From: Flavobacteriales bacterium
GTDB lineage: Bacteria > Bacteroidota > Bacteroidia > Flavobacteriales_D > Crocinitomicaceae
Length of the DNA: 60,736 nt
Assembly (NCBI GenBank): GCA_018883325.1
Contig: VEQH01000018.1
Location: 1-60,736, forward strand
Direction of reading: 5' to 3'
Shown here in pieces: positions 16,376-25,074 of the stretch (position 1 is the first letter of the stretch; every line of letters starts with the position of its first letter). A program made the translations under genes and the position numbers. The notes under the pieces are model-generated. The model saw nothing but the letters and a program-made list of their open reading frames with translations. It had not been told where the DNA came from and did no database searches.

Positions 16376-16708
16376 TTATTGCTCACAAATTTTATCCAAT
16401 AGTTCTTTAGAGTCCCTCAATACTTTATCTCTATATGCAATAGCTAATTCTGGTAATAATTCATTTTCTCCTCTCATCAATGCCTCTTTTTTCTTTCTAC
16501 TCCAACCTTGAATTTGTTTTTCACGATAAAATGATTCGGCAACATGTTTATATTCTTCAAAATAAATCAATTTAACTGGTAAAAATTTTTTAGTATGATT
16601 TGCTCCTTCTCCATTTTGGTGTTGATTAAATCGTCTTAATAAATCAATTGTACTACCTGTATAATAACTTCCATTTGAACATTCCAAAATATACATCCAA
16701 CCTTTCAT
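16376..16708 (-). CDS. Small GIY-YIG nuclease-domain protein
   Basis: The start at MKGWMYILEC (16708) is chosen because homologues begin there; the frame extends upstream to 16741 into repeat sequence. The protein is about 110 aa, essentially one GIY-YIG domain: WMYILECSNGSYYTGST (the GIY/YIG equivalents), LLRRFNQHQNG with the catalytic Arg, and EEYKHVAESFYREKQIQGWSRKKKEAL. Proteins of this size are multicopy in many Bacteroidota and distantly related to the UvrC N-terminal nuclease domain. Their role is not established. Hairpin repeats on both sides suggest it is part of a small mobile or repeat-maintaining unit (inference). Confidence 0.85.
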   Translation of the reverse strand: MKGWMYILECSNGSYYTGSTIDLLRRFNQHQNGEGANHTKKFLPVKLIYFEEYKHVAESFYREKQIQGWSRKKKEALMRGENELLPELAIAYRDKVLRDSKELLDKICEQ

Positions 16709-16746
16709 AATAAATAGATTTAATTTTGTAAAATCTCTCAAATAAA

Positions 16747-16848
16747 GTTGACTTCGAGAGCCTCAGTCAACTTTATTTGAGAGCTTCAGTCAACTTTATT
16801 CGAGAGCCACTTATTGTTTGACAGAGGTCTCGAAGTCAACAATAAGTG
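16747..16848. repeat. Right hairpin-repeat cluster beside the GIY-YIG gene
   Basis: A full unit at 16747-16771 is identical to the left one over 25 bp. A variant, TTGAGAGCTTCAGTCAAC, lies at 16777-16794. A third unit is inverted (TTGAC...GTCAA at 16818-16839) and enclosed by CACTTATTG / CAATAAGTG arms. Orientation therefore flips at the outer end of the cluster. Confidence 0.85.
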
Positions 16849-16879
16849 ACCCTAATATAAGAAATCATTTTATTTATTC

Positions 16880-17575
16880 CTAAACATACAAGGTGCCACG
16901 AATCACTTCCATAGATTTCGCAACGTTGAATTTTGGAGAGTGAATTGTCAAATAATCCAATAAAATATAAAGTGCTTTTCGTGTTGTTTCATTTGAATAA
17001 TTCGTTTTTAATTCGTCTTGAAACAAACTACTCAACAGAGCCACAACCTCACCTTCAAATCCGATTGAGTTAATAGATTTTGAATCTGAAAATTCACCTT
17101 TTTTAATGTCAAAACTTATGGGAGAATCAGACTCAAAAAGTGGTGAATAACCCAATTCTCTTGTAAGTCCAGCTAAGAAATAAAGTGGAAAATTAAAACA
17201 ATCTTTACTTGATTCAAGCAACAGAATTTGATTTTTTAAAAACGCAAAAAGCATCGGGTCTGCTTCTTCCATTTTAATTGTTTGCTTCAAAATATCGGCA
17301 ATAAAAAAGCCAAGAATAATCTTTTGTGGATTACTATAGAAATCAGTTAATGGAATCGCATTATCCAAAGAATTGATAATTCCCATTTCACTCTCTGGAC
17401 GTTTGAAATACGTAATTTCATAAATTCCTAAAGCGAAAATTGCTTTTTGCTTTTTCTTCGCGCCTTTGAAAATATAGGTTGTAAGTCCACCCTTTTCTGT
17501 GAAAAACGTTAAAATCAAACTACTTTCAGAATAGTTTTTACGAAAAATTAATATACCAATATCGGTTTGTTTCAC
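16880..17575 (-). CDS. recO: DNA repair protein RecO
   Basis: 231 aa; the N-terminal OB-fold segment TDIGILIFRKNYSESSLILTFFTEKGGLTTYIFKGAKKKQ is characteristic, followed by the helical C-terminal region. RecO works with RecR to load RecA on SSB-coated DNA. The start is GTG at 17575 (GTGAAACAAACC). It lies 5 bp downstream of the TonB receptor gene on the same strand and may be cotranscribed with it. Confidence 0.88.
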   Translation of the reverse strand: MKQTDIGILIFRKNYSESSLILTFFTEKGGLTTYIFKGAKKKQKAIFALGIYEITYFKRPESEMGIINSLDNAIPLTDFYSNPQKIILGFFIADILKQTIKMEEADPMLFAFLKNQILLLESSKDCFNFPLYFLAGLTRELGYSPLFESDSPISFDIKKGEFSDSKSINSIGFEGEVVALLSSLFQDELKTNYSNETTRKALYILLDYLTIHSPKFNVAKSMEVIRGTLYV

Positions 17576-17580
17576 AGAAT

Positions 17581-20043
17581 TTATTCCTTTTTGGAAATCT
17601 TAAAATCGATTTTATAATAGAAAATCGGTAAGAAACCTAATTGTGTTTTTTGTGCTGTTGGTTGGTAACCAGGCTGTGCAACTTCATTTGGATCAAGACT
17701 TGGTGCATAAGCTAAACTCAATAAATTTCTTGTATTGAAAATATTTACTAAATCCAATCCGATTTCGTGCGTTGCTTTTGCGGCGTTCATTCTCCAACTA
17801 ATCTTCAAGTCCATTCGGAAATAATCTTGAAATTGTAAATCATTGAACATCGAATCTAGGAAAATAATTTCTTTTAATTCTTCGGTTTGCGCAATGTTTA
17901 CCAAACCATATCTTCTTCCTCCAGCTACTGTTACTTTTCCGCCAATTCCTAAAACATGTTTTGCGCCCAGTTTGAATTCTTTACCTACGAGTAAATTAGC
18001 AACGTATTTCCCGTTGTAAGAAGTGTTTCTTAAAATACCATCACTTCCTGTGTATTTAGAATCGTAAAGTGTTCCAGAAAACAAGAAAAAGAACGATTTA
18101 TCAAAATATTTCTGAACAGTTAATTCTAAACCATAATTTAAACCTGTTCCCGTATTTTGTAAAGAGTCAGGGAAAATTCGAGCAAAACCGCCACCCATAT
18201 TTATCATTGAAAAAGAAGATGGGGCAATCGTAACAGGAACATCGTATAGATATTGATAATAAGCTTCTGTTCGGATATTTAAACCAGCTTTTGTAATTGA
18301 TTTTTCGTAGCCAATTCCAGTGTGTAAACTGCGCATAAAATCCATGTTTTTATTGTGGTAGATTTTCGAACCATCGTTTGCAGTCAAGTGATAAGTATAT
18401 GTGTAAAGCGGTTGAATTTGGCTGTGCATTCCTGCACCCATAAATACGGATTGATTGCCTTTCATTCGGTATTTCAATCCCAAACGAGGTTCAGCAATAC
18501 TTAAACTATTCGTCATTGAAAAATACTGCGAATGGATTCCTGCTGTGATATCTAGGTTTTCATTTGCTCGCCATTTCCATTGCACAAAAGGTTGAATCAA
18601 AGCAGAAAAACCTTTGTAGTCCCAACGAACTATAAAATCATTTGGAATTAAAACATTCTTTAATGCTGAATCCAATTGATTCATGTAAAATCCATCGACA
18701 TTAATTCCTGCTTTGATTAAATGTTGCTTGTTGAATTTATGATTAACACTAAAATAACCTGACAACTTGTTAATTGAAAATTTATAAGACATCAATTGAT
18801 AAATCGAATCTACGCGAATTGAAACCGCATTTGTTGTTGCATTGGTATCCAAACTTCGTTGCAAATAATTGTGTAATGAATGTTGCTCTTCAACTGAATA
18901 AGCTAAGGTTGACGCAATAAATGTTTTTTCATTCAGCGCCTTTTTATAGTTTAATCCAGTCACCAACATCGAGGTTCCAAAATACTGATCGCGGTCGCCT
19001 TCACCGTAAAATTCTTTGGAGTATTCTGTTTGCTCTGAAATCATGATGGAAATATTACTTTTCCCTCCAATTCCAAAGGCAGAAAGTTGACCGCCTTTTT
19101 TCAATTGCCAATTGAATTTAAAAGCACCATCGCCATAAACTGGAATCGCATCAGTTCCAATTTGAATTCCCAATTGCTGAAACAAGGAAAGAGTGGAATA
19201 TCTACCCATGACCAAATAACTTGATTTACCGTTTTTACTCATTGGCCCTTCGGCTAAAAGTTCTGTTCCAAGAAAACCAAATTGCCCCGTAAATTCATGT
19301 TGATTTTTATTTCCATTTCGCAACTTTAAATCGAATATTCCGGAAGTACTGTTTCCATACTCCGCAGGAAAGGCACTCATAAAAAAATCAGAATTACTCA
19401 ATATCTTATTGTTTAGAACCGAAACAGGTCCGCCAGTGCTACCAGAAATAGCGAAATGTGATGGATTTGGAATGTCGATACCTTCCACGCGCCAAACAAC
19501 ACCAAGTGGCGAATTACCACGAATAACGATATCGTTTCTAGAATCATCAGCACCTTGAACGCCGGCAAAATTGGAAGCCATTCGCGCAGGATCCATTCGT
19601 GAACCTGGATAACGATTTGTTTCTTCCACGCTAAATTGTTGGGCAGAAATCACAGCCATTTCATTGACAACATCTCCTTTTTTTCGAGCTGAAACAGTTA
19701 CTTCTTCTTGCGTGGAAATTGTTTCAGTTAAAGGAATGTTAATAACCATTTCACGTCCAGAATTAACTTCAATTGTTACTGTTTTACTCTCATACATTGA
19801 ATAAGTGGCAGTAATTTGATGCTTTCCAACAGGCACTTTTTTAATTTCAAATTCCCCATCAGGATTTGAAATCGAACGAAAAGGTTCACTGTTTAAAATT
19901 TTGATCTCCAATTTGACCCCAACCAAAGGGAAATTTGTTTCGCTATCAACGACTTTTCCGCGAACTGTTTGTGTTGGCGTTTGAGAAAAACTGTAGCTAA
20001 TTAGGAAAAAAAGAAATGAAAATAAGTGTAACGATTTAATCAT
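17581..20043 (-). CDS. TonB-dependent outer-membrane receptor with carboxypeptidase-regulatory-like N-domain
   Basis: 820 aa with a signal peptide (1-20). A CarboxypepD_reg-like beta-sandwich (TVRGKVVDSETNFPLVGVKLEI...) spans about 24-110. The plug begins EEVTVSARKKGDVVNEMAVISAQQ and holds NDIVIRGNSPLGVVWRVEGIDIPNPSHF. A 22-strand barrel follows, ending in LGFLPIFYYKIDFKI. No SusD-like partner adjoins, so it is not a glycan-type pair; its ligand is unknown. A TATATTCG element about 25 nt before the ATG is a near-consensus promoter. Confidence 0.9.
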   Translation of the reverse strand: MIKSLHLFSFLFFLISYSFSQTPTQTVRGKVVDSETNFPLVGVKLEIKILNSEPFRSISNPDGEFEIKKVPVGKHQITATYSMYESKTVTIEVNSGREMVINIPLTETISTQEEVTVSARKKGDVVNEMAVISAQQFSVEETNRYPGSRMDPARMASNFAGVQGADDSRNDIVIRGNSPLGVVWRVEGIDIPNPSHFAISGSTGGPVSVLNNKILSNSDFFMSAFPAEYGNSTSGIFDLKLRNGNKNQHEFTGQFGFLGTELLAEGPMSKNGKSSYLVMGRYSTLSLFQQLGIQIGTDAIPVYGDGAFKFNWQLKKGGQLSAFGIGGKSNISIMISEQTEYSKEFYGEGDRDQYFGTSMLVTGLNYKKALNEKTFIASTLAYSVEEQHSLHNYLQRSLDTNATTNAVSIRVDSIYQLMSYKFSINKLSGYFSVNHKFNKQHLIKAGINVDGFYMNQLDSALKNVLIPNDFIVRWDYKGFSALIQPFVQWKWRANENLDITAGIHSQYFSMTNSLSIAEPRLGLKYRMKGNQSVFMGAGMHSQIQPLYTYTYHLTANDGSKIYHNKNMDFMRSLHTGIGYEKSITKAGLNIRTEAYYQYLYDVPVTIAPSSFSMINMGGGFARIFPDSLQNTGTGLNYGLELTVQKYFDKSFFFLFSGTLYDSKYTGSDGILRNTSYNGKYVANLLVGKEFKLGAKHVLGIGGKVTVAGGRRYGLVNIAQTEELKEIIFLDSMFNDLQFQDYFRMDLKISWRMNAAKATHEIGLDLVNIFNTRNLLSLAYAPSLDPNEVAQPGYQPTAQKTQLGFLPIFYYKIDFKISKKE

Positions 20044-20403
20044 AGTCTAGTTTTAACAGAACGAATATAAGTTCAATATTTAGGCTTTGATACCATCAAT
20101 CTTTCAAGTTAAGAAAAGTAAAATGTTAAAATCTTAAGAATTAGTTTACCACAACAATTATTGAAAGCAGAATAGAAGTTAATGATTTTCAAAAGATTTT
20201 ACACCTGAGCTGCTCTACACCTTAAGATGGTATTCGGAAAGACTAAAAGACTAATGGAAGAAATCTGAATGACAGTCATTTTATCGCACAGAGTTGTTAG
20301 TGACGCTAGCGAATAATTTTTCACTTTTGTAAACAAAGCTTAAATTTTTTGCACGATATTTGAAAAGGGGTAAAACTTATTATCTTTAACCAAAATTTTA
20401 AAC
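20044..20403. other. 360-bp divergent intergenic region
   Basis: No coding frame or strong hairpin. TATCTTTA at 20391-20398 is a near-consensus -7 box, only 5 nt before the ATG at 20404. The rest holds nothing I recognise. Confidence 0.5.
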
Positions 20404-20874
20404 ATGAAAACAATTTTCACAGCTGCTTTTTTCTTGCTTTTTAGCACGATCACATTTGCACAAGAGTCATTAACGTGGCATACGGACATGGAAAAAGCAA
20501 TTTCAATTTCTCAAAAAGAGAAAAAACCAATAATGTTATTTTTCACAGGAAGCGATTGGTGTGGTTGGTGCATTCGCCTACAAAAAGAAGTATTCAAAAA
20601 ACCAGAATTTATTGAATGGGCAAAATCAAATGTTGTTTTGATGGAAGTTGATTTCCCAAGAGTAAACAATCAATCTGATGCTACTAAAAATCAAAACAAT
20701 ATGTTGCAACAACAATTTGGTGTTCAAGGATACCCTACTTGTTGGTTTGTGAGCCCTGAGAAAACCAAAGAAGGAAAATATACTTTAACGCAATTAGGCT
20801 CTCAAGGATATTTAGCTGGAGGACCAACTAATTGGGTTACAAGCGCAAAAAATATCATTAACTCTAAAAAGTAA
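20404..20874 (+). CDS. Periplasmic thioredoxin-fold protein (WCGWC)
   Basis: 156 aa. The signal peptide MKTIFTAAFFLLFSTITFAQ is followed by a thioredoxin_7-type domain: KAISISQKEKKPIMLFFTGSDWCGWCIRLQKEVF with the redox pair C-x-x-C in WCGWC, then VVLMEVDFPR and the cis-Pro loop GVQGYPTCWFV. It is expected to act as a disulfide reductase or isomerase in the periplasm; the partner is unknown. It is monocistronic, with a terminator at 20935. Confidence 0.88.
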   Translation: MKTIFTAAFFLLFSTITFAQESLTWHTDMEKAISISQKEKKPIMLFFTGSDWCGWCIRLQKEVFKKPEFIEWAKSNVVLMEVDFPRVNNQSDATKNQNNMLQQQFGVQGYPTCWFVSPEKTKEGKYTLTQLGSQGYLAGGPTNWVTSAKNIINSKK

Positions 20875-20934
20875 TTTTCAATTGGAGTTTTAGAAAACAA
20901 ACTTTTAAACTCTTTACTTTAATCTTATTATACC

Positions 20935-20971
20935 AAAAAAGCCTCTGAAAAAATATCCAGAGGCTTTTTTT
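20935..20971 (+). terminator. Terminator of the thioredoxin-like gene
   Basis: GCCTCTG and CAGAGGC form the stem, flanked by A6 and T7 runs. Confidence 0.9.
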
Positions 20972-20992
20972 ATGTTAGAATTTTATGATTCC

Positions 20993-21113
20993 AAGACCGT
21001 TGCAAAACTCGCTACTTGTCGTTACTCTAAAAATTTAAAATCCTCATTTACAAGGGTAAACTCCGGGTTTAAATTTTTAGAAAGCCTAAATTATCGACTT
21101 TTGAAACGGTCTT
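20993..21113. repeat. 121-bp nested inverted repeat
   Basis: Outer arms AAGACCGTTGCAAAA (20993-21007) and TTTTGAAACGGTCTT (21099-21113) pair with one mismatch. Inner arms TCTAAAAATTTAAA (21026-21039) and TTTAAATTTTTAGA (21068-21081) pair perfectly. It sits between convergent genes after a proper terminator, so termination does not explain it. It could be a small MITE or a structured RNA; no second copy was found in the window. Confidence 0.75.
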
Positions 21114-21122
21114 ATTTCGATT

Positions 21123-21578
21123 TTACTCTTCTTCTTTTATCGAATTAATCTCTTCAAAACTGAATCCTCTTGAAGCCAAATAGCGCATGAGTTTTTGTTT
21201 CTTGTTCCAAGGATCCTTTTCGGATTTGAGTTCTAGCGATTTTTTCTCGTAAAGCGATTGAAGTACCTTTGTGTAATCTGAGTCATCAATTGACGCTAAA
21301 GCAGATTTAATAATTCCAGAGTCAATATGCTTTTGTATTAATCCTGCTTTTATTTTCTGTTTGCCCCAACGTTTGATACGGACTTTTCCCTGGCAATAAG
21401 CTTCAGCAAATCGTTCTTCGTTCCAAAATTTATTGGTTTTTAAACTCGAAATAATGGATGCTTTTTCAATGTCCGATAAATCGAATTCGTCTAACTTATT
21501 TTTGATTTCAAACAAACAACGTTCTTGGTAAGCACAAAAAGCTTCCAATTTTCGAGTTATGCTTTCTAAATCAGACAA
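21123..21578 (-). CDS. recX: Regulatory protein RecX
   Basis: 151 aa of three-helix repeats: CAYQERCLFEIKNKLDEFDLSDIEKASIISSLKTNKFWNEERFAEAYCQGKVRIKRWGKQKIKAGL is diagnostic. RecX modulates RecA filaments. Translation appears to begin at TTG (21578), 9 bp after the RNase G stop codon, so the two share an operon; recA is not adjacent. Confidence 0.87.
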   Translation of the reverse strand: MSDLESITRKLEAFCAYQERCLFEIKNKLDEFDLSDIEKASIISSLKTNKFWNEERFAEAYCQGKVRIKRWGKQKIKAGLIQKHIDSGIIKSALASIDDSDYTKVLQSLYEKKSLELKSEKDPWNKKQKLMRYLASRGFSFEEINSIKEEE

Positions 21579-21587
21579 AGCAAAAAT

Positions 21588-23135
21588 TTAAGGAACGATT
21601 TCTTCGTTGTTTTTGTTTACAAACGAATATTGAAGTAAGTGATTGGCAGCAATTCCACGAACAGGAACCCATTTTTTATACTTTAAGAACCATTTCAATT
21701 GCTTGGAGATCAATCCTTTTTTGAAGAAAGCCTCCAAATACGGATGAACTAATAAAGCAACATCTTTTTCTCTACGGTCTTCTAATAAAAAATGTAAATT
21801 CGATTCGATTTCGTCTGAGAACAAAATACTCGCTTGAATTTCGCCACTACCATTACAAGTAGGACACATTTCAGTTGTTTTGATATCTGTTTCAGGACGA
21901 ACACGTTGACGCGTAATTTCAATAACACCAAATTTCGATGGAGGAAGAATATTGTGTTTCGCACGATCGGATTTCATTAACTCTTTGAGTTTTTCGTAGA
22001 GCAATTTATTGTTTTCCTTATCGTGCATATCGATAAAGTCAACGCAAATAATTCCACCCATATCACGTAATTGTAAAACACGTGCTATTTCCTCTGCTGC
22101 TTCAGTATTTGTTGCTAGTGCGTTTGACTCTTGTCCGTCAGCACCTTTTCGATTTCCACTGTTTACGTCGATAACGTGCATTGCTTCGGTGTGTTCAATA
22201 ATCAAATAACCACCACTCGCCATTGGAACTTTCTTTCCGAACAAGGTTTTGATTTGTTTATTAATTCCGAATTTTTCGAAAATATCTAATTTTCCATCAT
22301 AGAATTTTAGGATTTTTTCTTTTCCTGGAGCAATTGAACCAATGAATTCTTTCATTTCGTCCAACAATTTTCCATCATTAACATGGATATTGGTGAAGTC
22401 GGCATTCAATAAATCTCTCAGAATGGAAGTTGTCGTATTGAGTTCTCCCAACACACGTTTTGGAGGTTGCGCACCTTTCATGTTGGCGTGCATTGTTCTC
22501 CACTTCTCCATTAAATTTTTAAGGTCGGCTTCCAAGTCAGCTGTTGATTTGTGTTCAGCAACTGTTCGGATAATGACCCCAAAATTCTTAGGTTTGATAC
22601 GTTCCATTAAATCTTTAAGACGATCTTTTTCTTCGACGTCTTTAATTTTTTGACTGACAGAAATTTTATCAGAAAATGGAACTAATACCAAATATCTTCC
22701 AGCCAAAGTTATTTCGGAACACAAACGCGGTCCTTTGGTGGATATTGGTTCTTTAGCAACTTGTACTAAGATTGGTTGAGAGGAAGAAATGATGTCTCCA
22801 ATTTTTCCTTCTTTTTCAATTTCTTTTTCCGACTTAAAGTACATTAAGTCCGCTGCATTTTGTTTGCCGTGCAGGGTGTCTTTTACAAACTTACTAAGGG
22901 AATTAAACTGAGGGCCGAGATCAAGGTAATGTAAGAACGCATCTTTTTCATAACCTACATCTACAAAAGCGGCATTTAAACTAGGAACAATTCTACGAAC
23001 GCGCCCTAAATAAATGTCTCCTACTGCAAACTCAGAATTTCCTCTTTCCTCATGTAATTCGATTAACTTTCCATCACGCAACAATGCAAGCCATACTCCG
23101 TTCGAACGGGCATCGACAACTAATTCTAGATTCAC
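21588..23135 (-). CDS. rng: Ribonuclease E/G family protein
   Basis: I place the start at GTG 23135 (VNLELVVDARSNGVWLALL), because homologues begin with this ELV...ALL strand; the frame also has a TTG at 23168. About 515 aa. An S1-like domain comes first (GDIYLGRVRRIVPSLNAAFVDVGYEKDAFLHYLDL), then the catalytic domain with DVNSGN and GGIICVDFIDM (metal-binding Asp residues). The Zn-link CPTCNGSGEI lies near 425. It processes rRNA and degrades mRNA. recX follows immediately. Confidence 0.9.
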   Translation of the reverse strand: MNLELVVDARSNGVWLALLRDGKLIELHEERGNSEFAVGDIYLGRVRRIVPSLNAAFVDVGYEKDAFLHYLDLGPQFNSLSKFVKDTLHGKQNAADLMYFKSEKEIEKEGKIGDIISSSQPILVQVAKEPISTKGPRLCSEITLAGRYLVLVPFSDKISVSQKIKDVEEKDRLKDLMERIKPKNFGVIIRTVAEHKSTADLEADLKNLMEKWRTMHANMKGAQPPKRVLGELNTTTSILRDLLNADFTNIHVNDGKLLDEMKEFIGSIAPGKEKILKFYDGKLDIFEKFGINKQIKTLFGKKVPMASGGYLIIEHTEAMHVIDVNSGNRKGADGQESNALATNTEAAEEIARVLQLRDMGGIICVDFIDMHDKENNKLLYEKLKELMKSDRAKHNILPPSKFGVIEITRQRVRPETDIKTTEMCPTCNGSGEIQASILFSDEIESNLHFLLEDRREKDVALLVHPYLEAFFKKGLISKQLKWFLKYKKWVPVRGIAANHLLQYSFVNKNNEEIVP

Positions 23136-23209
23136 AATGTGATTTTTAGTTAAATAATGAAAGCTCAATGAGTAATCACTGAGCTCCCTTTTTCATTTAC
23201 ATTGGAAGA

Positions 23210-23302
23210 CTATTTTTTCTTCTTGTGACGGTTTTTTCTTAGACGTTTCTTACGCTTGTGCGTAGCCATTTTATGTCTTTTTCTTTTTTTACCACTTGGC
23301 AT
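23210..23302 (-). CDS. 30-aa AURKAIP1/COX24-domain (mS38-like) basic peptide
   Basis: The ATG at 23302 encodes MPSGKKRKRHKMATHKRKKR, then LRKNRHKKKK and stop. The sequence is extremely basic and matches the small COX24/AURKAIP1-domain protein annotated across Bacteroidota, related to mitochondrial ribosomal protein mS38, so it is probably a ribosome component. It lies between HU and RNase G on the same strand, a common neighbourhood in the phylum. Its short length makes gene callers miss it. Confidence 0.85.
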   Translation of the reverse strand: MPSGKKRKRHKMATHKRKKRLRKNRHKKKK

Positions 23303-23343
23303 AATGTCGTGTATTAATTATTATAAAGATGATTGATTCTAAA

Positions 23344-23375
23344 CAAAAACACTCCCTTCAATCAAAAAGGGAGTG
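23344..23375 (-). terminator. Terminator of the HU gene
   Basis: On the minus strand CACTCCCTT and AAGGGAGTG pair around an 8-nt loop and are followed by TTTTTG. Confidence 0.85.
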
Positions 23376-23415
23376 CAAAGGTAATAAAATTTTATAAAAA
23401 ATTTAATTGCTCAAA

Positions 23416-23706
23416 TTATTTAACGACAACTTTATTTTTTACTTCCTCAACAAATGTTTTTGATGGTTTGAAAGAAGGAATGTTGTGAGCAGGAATGATG
23501 ATCGTTGTGTTCTCAGAAATGTTTCTTCCCGTTTTTTGTGCTCTTTCTTTCACAATAAAACTTCCAAAACCTCTCAAATAAACATTTTGACCATTAGCCA
23601 AAGATACTTTAATGGCGTTCATGAATGCTTCAACAGCTCTTAGAGCTTCTGCTCTTTCTAATCCAGTTTCATCTGCAATTCCTGCAACAATGTCTGCTTT
23701 TGTCAT
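23416..23706 (-). CDS. HU/IHF family DNA-binding protein
   Basis: 96 aa: MTKADIVAGIADETGLERAEALRAVEAFM..., VYLRGFGSFIVKERAQKTGRNI and the arm IIPAHNIPSFKPSKTFVEEV. It is a nucleoid protein that dimerises and bends DNA. It is transcribed divergently from mutY; its promoter box TACTTTTG is 47 nt upstream. Confidence 0.95.
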   Translation of the reverse strand: MTKADIVAGIADETGLERAEALRAVEAFMNAIKVSLANGQNVYLRGFGSFIVKERAQKTGRNISENTTIIIPAHNIPSFKPSKTFVEEVKNKVVVK

Positions 23707-23753
23707 TTTAATTAGAGATTAATAGTTATTAATTATTCTTGCGTTTGCGGGCA

Positions 23754-23761
23754 CAAAAGTA
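23754..23761 (-). promoter_or_regulatory. TAnnTTTG box of the HU gene
   Basis: TACTTTTG on the minus strand, 47 nt before the ATG at 23706; this predicts a leader of about 42 nt. Confidence 0.6.
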
Positions 23762-23819
23762 CCTCTAAGATTGTTTATATTCTTAATTTTCGGCAAAAAT
23801 TTCACAAAAATTATCATAA

Positions 23820-24851
23820 ATGCTTCAATTTCAAGTAATAATATTGGATTGGTACAATAAAAACAAGAGAAATCTTCCTTGGCGAGACACCAATAATCCT
23901 TACTTTATCTGGTTGAGTGAGATTATTTTACAACAAACACGCGTCGACCAAGGGCTTCCATATTTTGAAAAATTCGCAAATCACTATCCATCTGTTTTTG
24001 AACTTGCTAACGCTGACGAACAAAATATCTTAAACGATTGGCAAGGATTGGGGTATTACAGTCGAGCGCGAAATTTGCACAAAACGGCGAAAGAGCTTGT
24101 AAACAGTTACAATGGTGAATTTCCTTCGACTTACACTGAGCTATTAAAACTTACAGGAATTGGTCCTTACACAGCTGCCGCTATTGCTTCTTTTGCATTT
24201 AACGAAGCGAAAGCTGTAGTTGATGGAAATGTTTACCGCGTATTAAGTCGAGTTTTTGACATAGAGGAAGCAATCGATTCTACACAAGGTAAAAAAAACT
24301 TTGAGTTACTTGCGAATGAATTAATTGACAAAAAAAATCCCGCCTCTTACAATCAAGCAATTATGGAATTTGGAGCGCTTCAATGTGTGCCTGTTAATCC
24401 TGATTGTAGTGTTTGTCCTCTTCAATTTCAATGTTTGGCGTATAAAAACAAAACAATCACTGAACGACCTGTGAAATCAAAAAAAACGAAAGTTACGTCG
24501 AGGTATTTCGTTTATTTAATCGAACTTTCTGTCGATAAAACAATTCGTATTGAAAAGCGAGAAGGAAAAGGAATTTGGCAAAATTTGTATCAATTCCCTT
24601 TAGTTGAATTTGACTCAATCGAAGAGAAAAGTACCTTTTTAGAGCGTTTAAAATCTCAATTTATCTCCAAAGAATACAAGCATATTCTATCGCATCAACA
24701 GCTTTTTGCCCATTTCGCAATCGTTGAACCATCAAAAAAAACAGCAGTAAATCAACTCGAAATAGCTGTTACTGAATTATCAAATTTCCCCATTCCTAGA
24801 TTGATTGACAAATTCTGGGAGGAACATTTTAAGTTTGTTGAAGGGCTTTGA
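23820..24851 (+). CDS. mutY: A/G-specific adenine glycosylase MutY
   Basis: A 343-aa base-excision enzyme that removes A mispaired with 8-oxoguanine. It shows LPWRDTNNPYFIWLSEIILQQTRV with the catalytic Glu, a helix-hairpin-helix LLKLTGIGPYTAAAIASFAF, the VVDGNVYRVLSR motif with the catalytic Asp, and a 4Fe-4S cluster motif C-x6-C-x2-C-x5-C near 190-207. The C-terminal NUDIX-like recognition domain (KGIWQNLYQFPLVEF) is present. Length is normal. It diverges from HU. Confidence 0.95.
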   Translation: MLQFQVIILDWYNKNKRNLPWRDTNNPYFIWLSEIILQQTRVDQGLPYFEKFANHYPSVFELANADEQNILNDWQGLGYYSRARNLHKTAKELVNSYNGEFPSTYTELLKLTGIGPYTAAAIASFAFNEAKAVVDGNVYRVLSRVFDIEEAIDSTQGKKNFELLANELIDKKNPASYNQAIMEFGALQCVPVNPDCSVCPLQFQCLAYKNKTITERPVKSKKTKVTSRYFVYLIELSVDKTIRIEKREGKGIWQNLYQFPLVEFDSIEEKSTFLERLKSQFISKEYKHILSHQQLFAHFAIVEPSKKTAVNQLEIAVTELSNFPIPRLIDKFWEEHFKFVEGL

Positions 24852-25029
24852 TTTTTAAAATTAAAACTCTGATTTTAAATCTTTTGTCATAATTAAATAA
24901 AACTTTAATATACAAATTGTTGTAAATCAAAATCTAAAAAAACAAAGCAACAAATGATTTAAGAACACAAAGCCGAAATTAAAATTTAATGGTTCACTAA
25001 TATTTAAAGCAACTGATTTTTTCATTTTT

Positions 25030-25059
25030 TTGTTCTAAACGTATTTATCAATAGTTTTG
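25030..25059 (+). promoter_or_regulatory. Promoter of the secreted esterase
   Basis: TTG at 25030-25032, a 19-bp spacer and TAGTTTTG at 25052-25059. The upstream in-frame TTG at 25057 lies inside this box, which supports the ATG at 25075 as the real start. Confidence 0.75.
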
Positions 25060-25074
25060 AATAAAATAAACACA

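Noticed and set aside
17581..20043. SusC/SusD polysaccharide-uptake pair
   Set aside because: No SusD-like lipoprotein or glycoside hydrolase adjoins the TonB receptor.
20993..21113. Terminator for recX or the thioredoxin gene
   Set aside because: A normal terminator already ends the thioredoxin gene at 20935-20971, and the structure is far longer than a terminator with no T run after either arm.
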